A stretch of DNA of 54,002 nt from a virus. This document shows, one piece after another, positions 36,860-42,871 of this stretch (position 1 is the first letter of the stretch; every line of letters starts with the position of its first letter). Below the pieces are notes generated by a model. It saw nothing but the letters and a program-made list of their open reading frames with translations, was not told the origin of the DNA and ran no database searches. The position numbers were made by a program, and so were the translations under genes. The DNA lies in IMG/VR virus record IMGVR_UViG_3300018481_000027, positions 1-54,002 of that record. One strand, written 5' to 3'.

Positions 36860-36890
36860 AGCAACTCTCCTAGAGTTAGTAGTGGCTTTC

Positions 36891-36916
36891 ATTATGTGGC
36901 GTGAAATTTTCGCGAA
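36891..36916 (-). promoter_or_regulatory. Recurring phage promoter (P10)
   Basis: Distal TTCGCG, proximal TTCACG, -10 CATAAT. Confidence 0.8.
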
Positions 36917-36920
36917 AACG

Positions 36921-36950
36921 AAAAAGGAAAGCCCCTGTGTGGGGCCTACC
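36921..36950 (-). terminator. Intrinsic terminator after the 53-aa gene
   Basis: AGGCCCC-ACACA-GGGGCTTT stem-loop with T5 just before promoter P10. Confidence 0.8.
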
Positions 36951-36951
36951 T

Positions 36952-37113
36952 TTAGGCGTAGATCTGAACAATGCCGGGGACGAGCGTGGTCTCCTCCAGC
37001 TTGGCCTGTGACGTAGCGATCATCTTCTCGTAACGGTACGCGGCGACGAAGTCGCGGATACGGCTACGGTTCTCGGTGATCTCGGTCTTGATGGCCGTGA
37101 TGGGGTTGAACAT
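36952..37113 (-). CDS. Small helical protein (53 aa)
   Basis: ATG behind TTAGGAGACTATT. MFNPITAIKTEITENRSRIRDF... amphipathic helices; unknown. Monocistronic behind P11. Confidence 0.65.
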   Translation of the reverse strand: MFNPITAIKTEITENRSRIRDFVAAYRYEKMIATSQAKLEETTLVPGIVQIYA

Positions 37114-37144
37114 AATAGTCTCCTAAGTTTGTGTTTAGTCTTCT

Positions 37145-37170
37145 ATTATACCCCGTGAAAAACACGCGAA
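37145..37170 (-). promoter_or_regulatory. Recurring phage promoter (P11)
   Basis: Distal TTCGCG, proximal TTCACG, -10 TATAAT; full consensus. Confidence 0.8.
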
Positions 37171-37177
37171 TTGCAGG

Positions 37178-37211
37178 GAAAAACCTAGAGACCGTGTTAG
37201 GGTCTCTTGGT
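37178..37211 (-). terminator. Intrinsic terminator after the 63-aa gene
   Basis: AAGAGACC-CTAACAC-GGTCTCT stem-loop followed by a short T run. Confidence 0.75.
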
Positions 37212-37216
37212 TTGAA

Positions 37217-37408
37217 CTAGAACTTGCGGGCGAGGATGACGGTGGCGTTCGGCTCAAGTGTGGCCAGAGCATCGACATGTTCCTGGATCTTGCGCTGACG
37301 CTCCTGCTCCTCCCCAGCTGCAGCGAATGCAGTGAGGACGAAGAGGGCGGCGCAACCCAGGCCAGTGCCGGTGTTACGGGCGTACTTCTTGGCGGTTTCC
37401 TTGGTCAT
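37217..37408 (-). CDS. Single-pass membrane protein (63 aa)
   Basis: Basic N-terminus, TM helix (TGLGCAALFVLTAFAAAG), charged helical tail (EEQERQRKIQEHVDAL). Behind P12. Confidence 0.7.
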   Translation of the reverse strand: MTKETAKKYARNTGTGLGCAALFVLTAFAAAGEEQERQRKIQEHVDALATLEPNATVILARKF

Positions 37409-37440
37409 GGTTTTCTCCTTTTGAGTTTGATTTAGTTCTC

Positions 37441-37466
37441 ATTAGAGGCCATGAAATTCCCGCGAA
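37441..37466 (-). promoter_or_regulatory. Recurring phage promoter (P12)
   Basis: Distal TTCGCG, proximal TTCATG, -10 TCTAAT. Confidence 0.75.
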
Positions 37467-37495
37467 ACTGAAAGCCCGTGTTAGGGGCTTTCGAG
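37467..37495 (-). terminator. Hairpin terminator after the 39-aa gene
   Basis: GAAAGCCCC-TAACAC-GGGCTTTC stem-loop; T run is weak. Confidence 0.65.
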
Positions 37496-37500
37496 TTTGA

Positions 37501-37620
37501 TTAGCTCTTCTTCGCGAGGCGAAGGTCGTTCAGAGCGATCAGGGACATGAGGGCCATGCCGACCCACGGGCCGGTCTTACGGGCGATGGGGGCGGCAACA
37601 GCGATCTGGTCCTTGAGCAT
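37501..37620 (-). CDS. Membrane peptide (39 aa)
   Basis: ATG behind AAGGAGATTCAA. MLKDQIAVAAPIARKTG..., hydrophobic helix (WVGMALMSLIALNDL) and basic end. Behind P13. Confidence 0.6.
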   Translation of the reverse strand: MLKDQIAVAAPIARKTGPWVGMALMSLIALNDLRLAKKS

Positions 37621-37654
37621 TTGAATCTCCTTGCGTTTGAGGTTGATACTTCTC

Positions 37655-37680
37655 ACTATAGGGGGTGAAAAATACGCGAA
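37655..37680 (-). promoter_or_regulatory. Recurring phage promoter (P13)
   Basis: Distal TTCGCG, proximal TTCACC, -10 TATAGT. Confidence 0.75.
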
Positions 37681-37681
37681 G

Positions 37682-37712
37682 CCCAAAAACCAAAGGCCCG
37701 GATTAGGGGCCT
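37682..37712 (-). terminator. Intrinsic terminator after the 27-aa gene
   Basis: GAGGCCCC-TAATC-CGGGCCTTT stem-loop and TTTTT. Confidence 0.75.
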
Positions 37713-37717
37713 CAGGT

Positions 37718-37801
37718 TTAGAGGAAAATCTTCCACTGGATGAAGATTCCATTACCGAAGTCTTCGATCATGATGATCGGCTTGGGCTTCTTGGTATGCA
37801 T
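37718..37801 (-). CDS. Small peptide gene (27 aa)
   Basis: ATG behind AGAAAGACCCCC. MHTKKPKPIIMIEDFGNG...: basic N-terminus, hydrophobic end. Supported mainly by its own promoter-terminator unit. Confidence 0.55.
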   Translation of the reverse strand: MHTKKPKPIIMIEDFGNGIFIQWKIFL

Positions 37802-37832
37802 GGGGGTCTTTCTGGTAGAGGGGATTGGTCTC

Positions 37833-37858
37833 ATTAGATCCCGTGAATTCTACGCGAA
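37833..37858 (-). promoter_or_regulatory. Recurring phage promoter (P14)
   Basis: Distal TTCGCG, proximal TTCACG, -10 TCTAAT. Confidence 0.8.
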
Positions 37859-37860
37859 TG

Positions 37861-37893
37861 CAAAAAAAGAGAAGCCGTGTTTTGGCTCCTCTC
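37861..37893 (-). terminator. Intrinsic terminator after the 78-aa gene
   Basis: AGAGAGGAGCC-AAAACAC-GGCTTCTCT stem-loop and seven Ts. Confidence 0.85.
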
Positions 37894-37899
37894 TTGAGG

Positions 37900-38136
37900 T
37901 CAGTCGAGGGGGTTGTTAGCTTGTGCGTTGTGTAGCTCTATCTGAAGTCTCAGCTTCTCCACTTCGAGTTCAAGTACGTACACTTGCGCATTGGCTTCAA
38001 ACTTCGCCGTCTTCATCTTCGCGTATTGCTTGTGAAGTTCGGTGAGGGTGAAATATGCGGCAGTGCCGTACACGATCTCTTTGGGGACCTTGTTGAGGCT
38101 TTCGAGAAAGCTACCCAGAAACAATAGGTCGAACAT
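37900..38136 (-). CDS. Membrane-associated coiled-coil protein (78 aa)
   Basis: Hydrophobic N-terminus (MFDLLFLGSFLESL), then a helix and a C-terminal coiled coil (NAQVYVLELEVEKLRLQIEL). Behind P15. Confidence 0.7.
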   Translation of the reverse strand: MFDLLFLGSFLESLNKVPKEIVYGTAAYFTLTELHKQYAKMKTAKFEANAQVYVLELEVEKLRLQIELHNAQANNPLD

Positions 38137-38157
38137 AATCTCCTTTCGTTTGATCTC

Positions 38158-38182
38158 ATTAGAGGCCGTGAAATAGACGCGA
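38158..38182 (-). promoter_or_regulatory. Recurring phage promoter (P15)
   Basis: Distal TTCGCG, proximal TTCACG, -10 TCTAAT. Confidence 0.8.
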
Positions 38183-38212
38183 AAAAGGAAAGACCGTGTA
38201 TGGTCTCTCCTC
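38183..38212 (-). terminator. Intrinsic terminator after the 71-aa gene
   Basis: GAGAGACC-ATACAC-GGTCTTTC stem-loop and TTTTT merging into promoter P15. Confidence 0.75.
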
Positions 38213-38218
38213 TTGAAT

Positions 38219-38434
38219 CTAGAACTGCAGAATATGCAGATCGCTGTCGTTCTTGAATGCTTCGAACATCGACTCCTGGTCCATGATCTGCAGGTTGAAC
38301 TCGGTATTGCTGAGGGGCGTTAGGACCATGTAAACATCGTCTCCAAACACCTCGCTAACAGCATCGTTACCGGTCAACTGACTGATCACACCACGGATGT
38401 CGTCTCCGAGCATAATAGCAAAGCGGGTAGGCAT
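38219..38434 (-). CDS. Hypothetical protein (71 aa)
   Basis: ATG behind CAAGGAGACTTT. Soluble acidic protein (MPTRFAIMLGDDIRG...VYMVLTPLSNTEFNLQIMDQE). Behind P16. Unknown. Confidence 0.7.
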   Translation of the reverse strand: MPTRFAIMLGDDIRGVISQLTGNDAVSEVFGDDVYMVLTPLSNTEFNLQIMDQESMFEAFKNDSDLHILQF

Positions 38435-38458
38435 AAAGTCTCCTTGGGTTATAGGTTC

Positions 38459-38484
38459 ATTATATGCCCTGAAAAACCCGCGAA
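38459..38484 (-). promoter_or_regulatory. Recurring phage promoter (P16)
   Basis: Distal TTCGCG, proximal TTCAGG, -10 TATAAT. Confidence 0.75.
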
Positions 38485-38512
38485 AAAGGAAAGCCCGTGT
38501 GGACTCTCCTAT
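38483..38512 (-). terminator. Intrinsic terminator after the 74-aa gene
   Basis: GGAGAGTCC-ACAC-GGGCTTTCC stem-loop (with G-U pairs) and TTTTT. Confidence 0.65.
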
Positions 38513-38516
38513 GGAA

Positions 38517-38741
38517 CTACTCGATGATCTTGAAGATGATGTAGGTAATGTTGTGGCCAGCGATGGGTACATCGATGACGATTCCATACTTACCAGGCTC
38601 GATGATTACTCCTTCCTGGATGGCATCGACAAGAGCCATTGCGTATGGCTTCTCGTCGGGCGTGTTCCAGGTAATGGGTAACGTAGGCATGGTGTCGAAA
38701 TCGACGACGAACACTTCGCGACCGTCAACGGTCTGCAACAT
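38517..38741 (-). CDS. Hypothetical protein (74 aa)
   Basis: ATG behind ACAAGGAGATAAC. Acidic N-half, hydrophobic beta-rich C-half (YGIVIDVPIAGHNITYIIFKIIE). Behind P17. Unknown. Confidence 0.7.
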   Translation of the reverse strand: MLQTVDGREVFVVDFDTMPTLPITWNTPDEKPYAMALVDAIQEGVIIEPGKYGIVIDVPIAGHNITYIIFKIIE

Positions 38742-38766
38742 GTTATCTCCTTGTTTGAGTGGGTTC

Positions 38767-38792
38767 ATTATAAACCGTGAAATATACGCGAC
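38767..38792 (-). promoter_or_regulatory. Recurring phage promoter (P17) with upstream CAGATACTG-type sites
   Basis: Distal GTCGCG, proximal TTCACG, -10 TATAAT. Two CAGATACTG-like sites lie just upstream (about 38800 and 38822), so this promoter combines both motif classes. Confidence 0.8.
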
Positions 38793-38874
38793 CGCGGGTC
38801 AGTATCTATTCGAATTACGAGTCAATATCTGAGCCTTTCACGGAAATTTCCCCCCGGGAATTTTTCAATTTTCG

Positions 38875-38912
38875 AAAAAAGAGAGGACGTGTTTTTCACA
38901 CGATCCTCTCCT
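38875..38912 (-). terminator. Intrinsic terminator after the 96-aa gene
   Basis: GGAGAGGATCGTGTG-AAAA-CACACGTCCTCTC-like long stem and TTTTTT. Confidence 0.85.
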
Positions 38913-38935
38913 TCGTAGCCTTTCGTGAGGCTAGC

Positions 38936-39226
38936 TTACCGTGGTCTCGCGATGAAACCAAAGGCTTTCGGCGCTTTGATCACATTCTCCTTCTCGTAGC
39001 GAGCGAGCCAGAGGATGCCGAAGATGTTGGCGGCGACGAGCAACACGGTGTCCGGGCTGACACGCAGCTTGGGCCGTTCTTCGGCCTTGAGCTTGTGCAG
39101 CTTGGACACCCTGTCGATCATTGCCGAATATTCATTCGACGACTTGTCCTCCATCTCGCGCAGCTTGGCGAGCAGAGTGTTGATCTCAGCATCGAGCTTT
39201 GATTCGGTTTGAGTTTTGGTAAACAT
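38936..39226 (-). CDS. Coiled-coil protein with C-terminal TM helix (96 aa)
   Basis: N-terminal coiled coil (KLDAEINTLLAKLREMEDKSS...), then TM (SPDTVLLVAANIFGILWLA) and a basic end. Behind P18, first of the monocistronic array after the lysis cassette. Confidence 0.7.
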   Translation of the reverse strand: MFTKTQTESKLDAEINTLLAKLREMEDKSSNEYSAMIDRVSKLHKLKAEERPKLRVSPDTVLLVAANIFGILWLARYEKENVIKAPKAFGFIARPR

Positions 39227-39246
39227 TACTCTCCTTGATAGGGTCT

Positions 39247-39272
39247 ATTATACGGCGTGTTTACGCCGCGAA
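39247..39272 (-). promoter_or_regulatory. Recurring phage promoter (P18)
   Basis: Distal TTCGCG, proximal AACACG, -10 TATAAT. Confidence 0.75.
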
Positions 39273-39312
39273 CCCCTTCCCCATCCTGTTTACCCCTACC
39301 TCACGACATTGA

Positions 39313-39402
39313 CTACAACCCGGGGAGGTTGACCACCGCTGCTATAAGCGCAATCAGGAAAAGTGCGCAAAGGCAGACGAAGAATATACCGAACCCACTC
39401 AA
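39313..39402 (-). CDS. Possible membrane peptide (29 aa, TTG start)
   Basis: Open frame of one strong hydrophobic helix (GFGIFFVCLCALFLIALIAA) ending NLPGL. AAGGGGGG lies ~17 nt before the TTG, so the start is doubtful. Confidence 0.45.
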   Translation of the reverse strand: MSGFGIFFVCLCALFLIALIAAVVNLPGL

Positions 39403-39425
39403 TTCGCCTAGATCGTAGCCCCCCT

Positions 39426-39812
39426 TCAGCGAGCTCTGGAACGCTTCGCTCGAGGCTTCTTGGGCGTCTCGTCGACGTCCAAGATCCCCTTCGTCTTGTT
39501 GACCTTGAACACGACTCGATCCTTGCCCTCCAGGTCGTACTCAGGATCACCGTCCAGCTGCAGGTCGAAGGTCTTGCCCTCGTGGGTCTCGTGAACGTTC
39601 AGAGTCCCCTGCGCTGTGGTGCTGTTGTAGTTCGTGGACGAGATCTGCAGGATCACGCCCAAGAACGTGTCCACCGCCACGATCGAGCCGACCACCTGTT
39701 CGGCCGCGGGAAGACCCCAGATCGCAGCCAAGGTGAAATACAGGGTGCCCGCCGCCGGGAAGGCGACGAGCGCGAGGAATTTCAGAACGTTGTACATCTT
39801 GCCGGTGATCAT
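39426..39812 (-). CDS. Holin (Phage_r1t holin-like)
   Basis: 128 residues. The segment YNVLKFLALVAFPAAGTLYF then LAAIWGLPAAEQVVGSIVAVDTFLGVILQIS matches the r1t-type holin pattern (LP-A-x-L-Y-x3-A-x-I-W-x-L-P). Two TM helices plus a longer beta-rich, basic C-terminal tail than usual. It would form the membrane lesion that times lysis. Grouped with three other membrane genes as the lysis cassette; no endolysin is seen here. Confidence 0.85.
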   Translation of the reverse strand: MITGKMYNVLKFLALVAFPAAGTLYFTLAAIWGLPAAEQVVGSIVAVDTFLGVILQISSTNYNSTTAQGTLNVHETHEGKTFDLQLDGDPEYDLEGKDRVVFKVNKTKGILDVDETPKKPRAKRSRAR

Positions 39813-40027
39813 GGACTCTCCTTGGTCTTGCTTTGCTGTTCTCGCTCTTTCCGCGCGTCGTCGAGCCGTTGTTTCGAATATACGGCTCCCGCAGTGATCA
39901 GCCCGACGACGATCCCCCCGAGAAACTGAACCCGGTCACCCGGATCCAGAATATCGATCGCCCCGATGGCCAGGACGGTGCTGAAGAACGCAGCTATCCC
40001 CGCCCATAAAGCGACCTGATGATTCAT
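39809..40027 (-). CDS. Two-TM small membrane protein, possible second holin (72 aa)
   Basis: TM1 ALWAGIAAFFSTVLAIGAIDI, TM2 FLGGIVVGLITAGAVY, charged tail (KQRLDDARKEREQQSK). Immediately beside the holin, with overlapping ends. Antiholin or second holin is a context-based guess. Confidence 0.7.
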   Translation of the reverse strand: MNHQVALWAGIAAFFSTVLAIGAIDILDPGDRVQFLGGIVVGLITAGAVYSKQRLDDARKEREQQSKTKESP

Positions 40028-40470
40028 CAGGGCTCAGGTGGTGGTTCCATCGGAGGCGGTGTGATCTGTGGTTCGATCAACTTGACCTCACCCGGGTCTT
40101 CGCAGTTCGTCTTAGGCGAAATCCCATGGATGATGCCGATGGTGACATCCCGCCGACGACGAATTTCCGCCTTGGCTGCTTCGGTTGGTGCATTCTCCTG
40201 ATCGAGATTCGACCCCGCCATCAGTTGCGTAATGGCGTTGTCATGACGGATGTTTCGGTTCTCACAGGCTTGTTTGGCATCTGCTGCTTCGTCACGCAGC
40301 AAATATCCGAACCCAGCCAGAGACACGGTGCACATGAGGCCAATGAAGCCGAAGCCGATGAGGCCACGTACGATCCATGTACGGATCACGCCCTTGATGT
40401 CGAGAAGGTGGTTGTCCAACTTCTCCTCAAGGGCTTTGTACGTGTTCTTCCTGCGATCAGGTAGTTCCAT
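40027..40470 (-). CDS. Membrane protein with soluble C-domain (147 aa)
   Basis: Start MELPDRRKNTYKAL behind GGGAGGCGA. One TM (GLIGFGFIGLMCTVSLAGFGYLL), then an extracytoplasmic domain with two Cys (KQACENRNIRHDN; PKTNCEDPGEVK) that could form a disulfide, and a Pro-rich tail. Possible spanin- or lysis-related role by position only. Confidence 0.7.
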   Translation of the reverse strand: MELPDRRKNTYKALEEKLDNHLLDIKGVIRTWIVRGLIGFGFIGLMCTVSLAGFGYLLRDEAADAKQACENRNIRHDNAITQLMAGSNLDQENAPTEAAKAEIRRRRDVTIGIIHGISPKTNCEDPGEVKLIEPQITPPPMEPPPEP

Positions 40471-40702
40471 TCGCCTCCCGCCTTGCTCCATTTATTCCAC
40501 CTCCCTTGCTCATCGCGATCTCCTTGAGTACGTTGAGCCCTTGTCCCACCCCCGCCATCGTTCCGAAGAAGGGGAGGAAGGAAAACTCAACTCTGCCGGT
40601 GATCGCCCAGAACACTGGTACAAAAACAATCCCCAGAATTCCGATGACGATCAACGTGAAACTGGCCGTCCTCGACCAGCTCTCGTACTTCGCTTGCTCC
40701 AT
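40457..40702 (-). CDS. Two-TM membrane protein (81 aa)
   Basis: TM1 SFTLIVIGILGIVFVPVFWAI, TM2 FSFLPFFGTMAGVGQGLNVL; basic C-terminus. First gene of the lysis/membrane cassette after the tail genes. Confidence 0.7.
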   Translation of the reverse strand: MEQAKYESWSRTASFTLIVIGILGIVFVPVFWAITGRVEFSFLPFFGTMAGVGQGLNVLKEIAMSKGGGINGARREANGTT

Positions 40703-40724
40703 CCCGCCCCCTTTCCCTACCTCC

Positions 40725-41924
40725 TCAGATGACGGATATGGTTGGGTATTCCCTTTCCCCGGTCACGTCCTCGGACCGAATGTACTCCGTTATACGCGCT
40801 TTGGTGATCCCTCCAGTGATCCCCTCAAGCTCGATCAGATCACCGAGCCCGTAGTCCACGCCGTACTTGTAGTCGTTGTTCGGCGAGGTCTCGCCATCAA
40901 TGGCGAGAATATAGTTGTTGTTCGCCAACGCATCCTTGGCGTTCTGCGCACGGAAAGCGGCGATCTCGGAAGCTCCGACAACGTACTTGGTGTACCCGCC
41001 GAAATATCCACCAGGATACTGCACCTTGCGTCCCACCGGCTCGCCCTCGGCGTCGATGACCATGACGCGACGCTCGAAACCTTCCGGCTTGGGTGCGGTG
41101 GGGTCGAGGTAGTGAATCGACCGTTCGCCCTTGTACCAGACGTAGACCACGTTCTTGAAGTTGGCCCTGCTCCTTACCTCTTTGAGGTTGGAGAGCGAGT
41201 CCATGTCCGGTGTAAGGCGCACAAGCGAGTGCGTACCTCCGGTGGTTCTGTCCACACCCCGGTAAGTCTTGAACTTCAGGACATACCCCGAGGATATGTC
41301 GGCATGATCGAGATAGAGCGTAAAGCCCATTCCTTCTTGTTGGGCAATGGTCTCGATCCCTTTGTACAGCGGACCAATGGGGAAGGTGAAACGCTCAGGG
41401 TCTCCCGAAATATCGACCTCACCGATCTCGAGATTCGGAATGATCTCGAACTCCCAGTCGAGATTGGACTCGTCACCGGTTCCGTTGAAGTCGGCTCCCG
41501 GGATGGGTACCGGGTTGATGACCATCTTGTCCACCACATACGCGACGAACTCTCCGGCTCGCAACGTCGGCTCCTCATCCTCAGGAGGTAAGGTGAAGTC
41601 CACGATCTTATCCGGTTGATCCGTAGAGTCGTAATCCGGATTCTTGAACCAGGCGATGCGATTGTCGAGAAACCCGGGCAAGGTCTGCCCCACGACGGTG
41701 ATCAGATTGTCCTTGATGTCCTGAGTTTCCAGGATCATGACTTCATCGGTCCCGCGAAGCGCCAGGAACGTCCCGTCGGCCAGCTTGGTCAGGTTCTCAT
41801 GCGAGAACGGCACGACGAGTTGTACCTCGCCCTTGGAGGAATATCGCTCGGTCCAGATAGCTGACACGTACTCGTCGACCGGCTGGTCGCTGAGAAACTG
41901 GTCGGTGAGCGTGTAGAGATCCAT
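40725..41924 (-). CDS. ReqiPepy6 gp37-like tail protein (399 aa)
   Basis: Start MDLYTLTDQFLSDQPVDEYVSAIWTERYS follows the Dit stop by one base. The opening domain (SAIWTERYSSKGEVQLVVP...FLALRGTDEVMILET) and the overall position match the Siphovirus ReqiPepy6 gp37-like family, a baseplate or tail-tip component in the place of Tal. Ends with a domain containing DYGLGDLIELEG, typical of tail-hub proteins. Confidence 0.85.
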   Translation of the reverse strand: MDLYTLTDQFLSDQPVDEYVSAIWTERYSSKGEVQLVVPFSHENLTKLADGTFLALRGTDEVMILETQDIKDNLITVVGQTLPGFLDNRIAWFKNPDYDSTDQPDKIVDFTLPPEDEEPTLRAGEFVAYVVDKMVINPVPIPGADFNGTGDESNLDWEFEIIPNLEIGEVDISGDPERFTFPIGPLYKGIETIAQQEGMGFTLYLDHADISSGYVLKFKTYRGVDRTTGGTHSLVRLTPDMDSLSNLKEVRSRANFKNVVYVWYKGERSIHYLDPTAPKPEGFERRVMVIDAEGEPVGRKVQYPGGYFGGYTKYVVGASEIAAFRAQNAKDALANNNYILAIDGETSPNNDYKYGVDYGLGDLIELEGITGGITKARITEYIRSEDVTGEREYPTISVI

Positions 41925-41925
41925 C

Positions 41926-42774
41926 CTACAAGCCCCCGAACCGGTTGAAATATGCCATGGTCCAGGCTTGACCAAACTCGGCTGCAGCCACCGAGAGAAC
42001 GTTCAGTCCTGGCTTGATCACCGGCCACACCGAAGTGTCGGTCATCTTGGACAGGATGTTGGTCGGAACGCCGTCGATCACGGATATGACCTGAACTCGT
42101 TTGGCTCTCGGGACAGAGCTGATCTTGAGGTATTGTGTATGATCGATGACCACACCTTCCACCTCGAGGATTTGCGGGGTTTCCGGGGACAACAAGGTGA
42201 AGGTGACATCCCCAGAATATGCGACATTGTCGACCGTACGATCGACACGGATCTCGAGTCCAGTGTCGGCAGTACCGATGTAGTCGAACTCGAGCTCGAG
42301 GGTACCGTCGTCGACGACACCCTCGTAGATCGTGGCGTCGGGTTCGATGAAGTCTGGTTTATGGCACAGGATGGAGATCTGAATCTCCGGATCCTGCGAG
42401 AACATGTTGGGTTCGAAGCTCTCGACGGTGCCCTCGATGTCCACCACGGGAAGCTCATCGCTGAAGAAGCGGAGCTTGGTCCACTGCTCGGGCATGAAAT
42501 ATCGGTAGAGCATGTGCCGGAGCGTGGTCATCGTCTGTTCGTTCCAATCTGGGTTTAGTCCCAGAGTCATGACGATGTTGCGCTTACCGGTCGAAGTGCC
42601 CTGCAAAGTTTCCCCTCGACCCGTGGCGAGAGCGGTGGAGGTGATGTCAGCCTTGACCGGCTCCAGTCCGGTGATGTTTCGAACCTGCACCGGATCGTCG
42701 CTCGGCATGAAGCCGCCCAGAGGGAGCTCTGGCGCAGACGGATTTGCACTGAACACTTCCATCCTTCTTAGCAC
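41926..42774 (-). CDS. Distal tail protein (Dit-like)
   Basis: 282 residues, GTG start behind GGAGGTCTGA. RNITGLEPVKADITST...STGKRNIVMTLGLNPDW, then a beta-sandwich with SFEPNMFSQDPEIQISILCHKPDFIEP, is the Dit layout (N-terminal ring-forming domain plus galectin-like C-domain). Located right after the tape measure as expected. Confidence 0.8.
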   Translation of the reverse strand: MLRRMEVFSANPSAPELPLGGFMPSDDPVQVRNITGLEPVKADITSTALATGRGETLQGTSTGKRNIVMTLGLNPDWNEQTMTTLRHMLYRYFMPEQWTKLRFFSDELPVVDIEGTVESFEPNMFSQDPEIQISILCHKPDFIEPDATIYEGVVDDGTLELEFDYIGTADTGLEIRVDRTVDNVAYSGDVTFTLLSPETPQILEVEGVVIDHTQYLKISSVPRAKRVQVISVIDGVPTNILSKMTDTSVWPVIKPGLNVLSVAAAEFGQAWTMAYFNRFGGL

Positions 42775-42810
42775 TCAGACCTCCTTCTGAAATATAGAGA
42801 CTCAAGCAGG

Positions 42811-42858
42811 GCCCTGCGGAGGCGCGGAACGTGTAGAACCATTCCCCACAGGGCCCAT
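42811..42858 (-). terminator. Hairpin between tape measure and Dit genes
   Basis: GGGCCCTG/CAGGGCCC perfect 8-bp stem around a 32-nt loop, without a T run. More likely an RNA stability or processing element than a strong terminator. Confidence 0.45.
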
Positions 42859-42871
42859 GCTGAGCCTAGGT

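Noticed and set aside
27200-39300. CRISPR-like array from regularly repeated intergenic units
   Set aside because: The repeats are promoter and terminator cassettes separated by real genes of varying length, with no uniform spacers and no cas genes.
39300-40702. Complete lysis cassette including endolysin
   Set aside because: Only membrane proteins are present; no amidase, endopeptidase or lysozyme motif is found here, and the Rpf-like gene is distant and signal-peptide-bearing.
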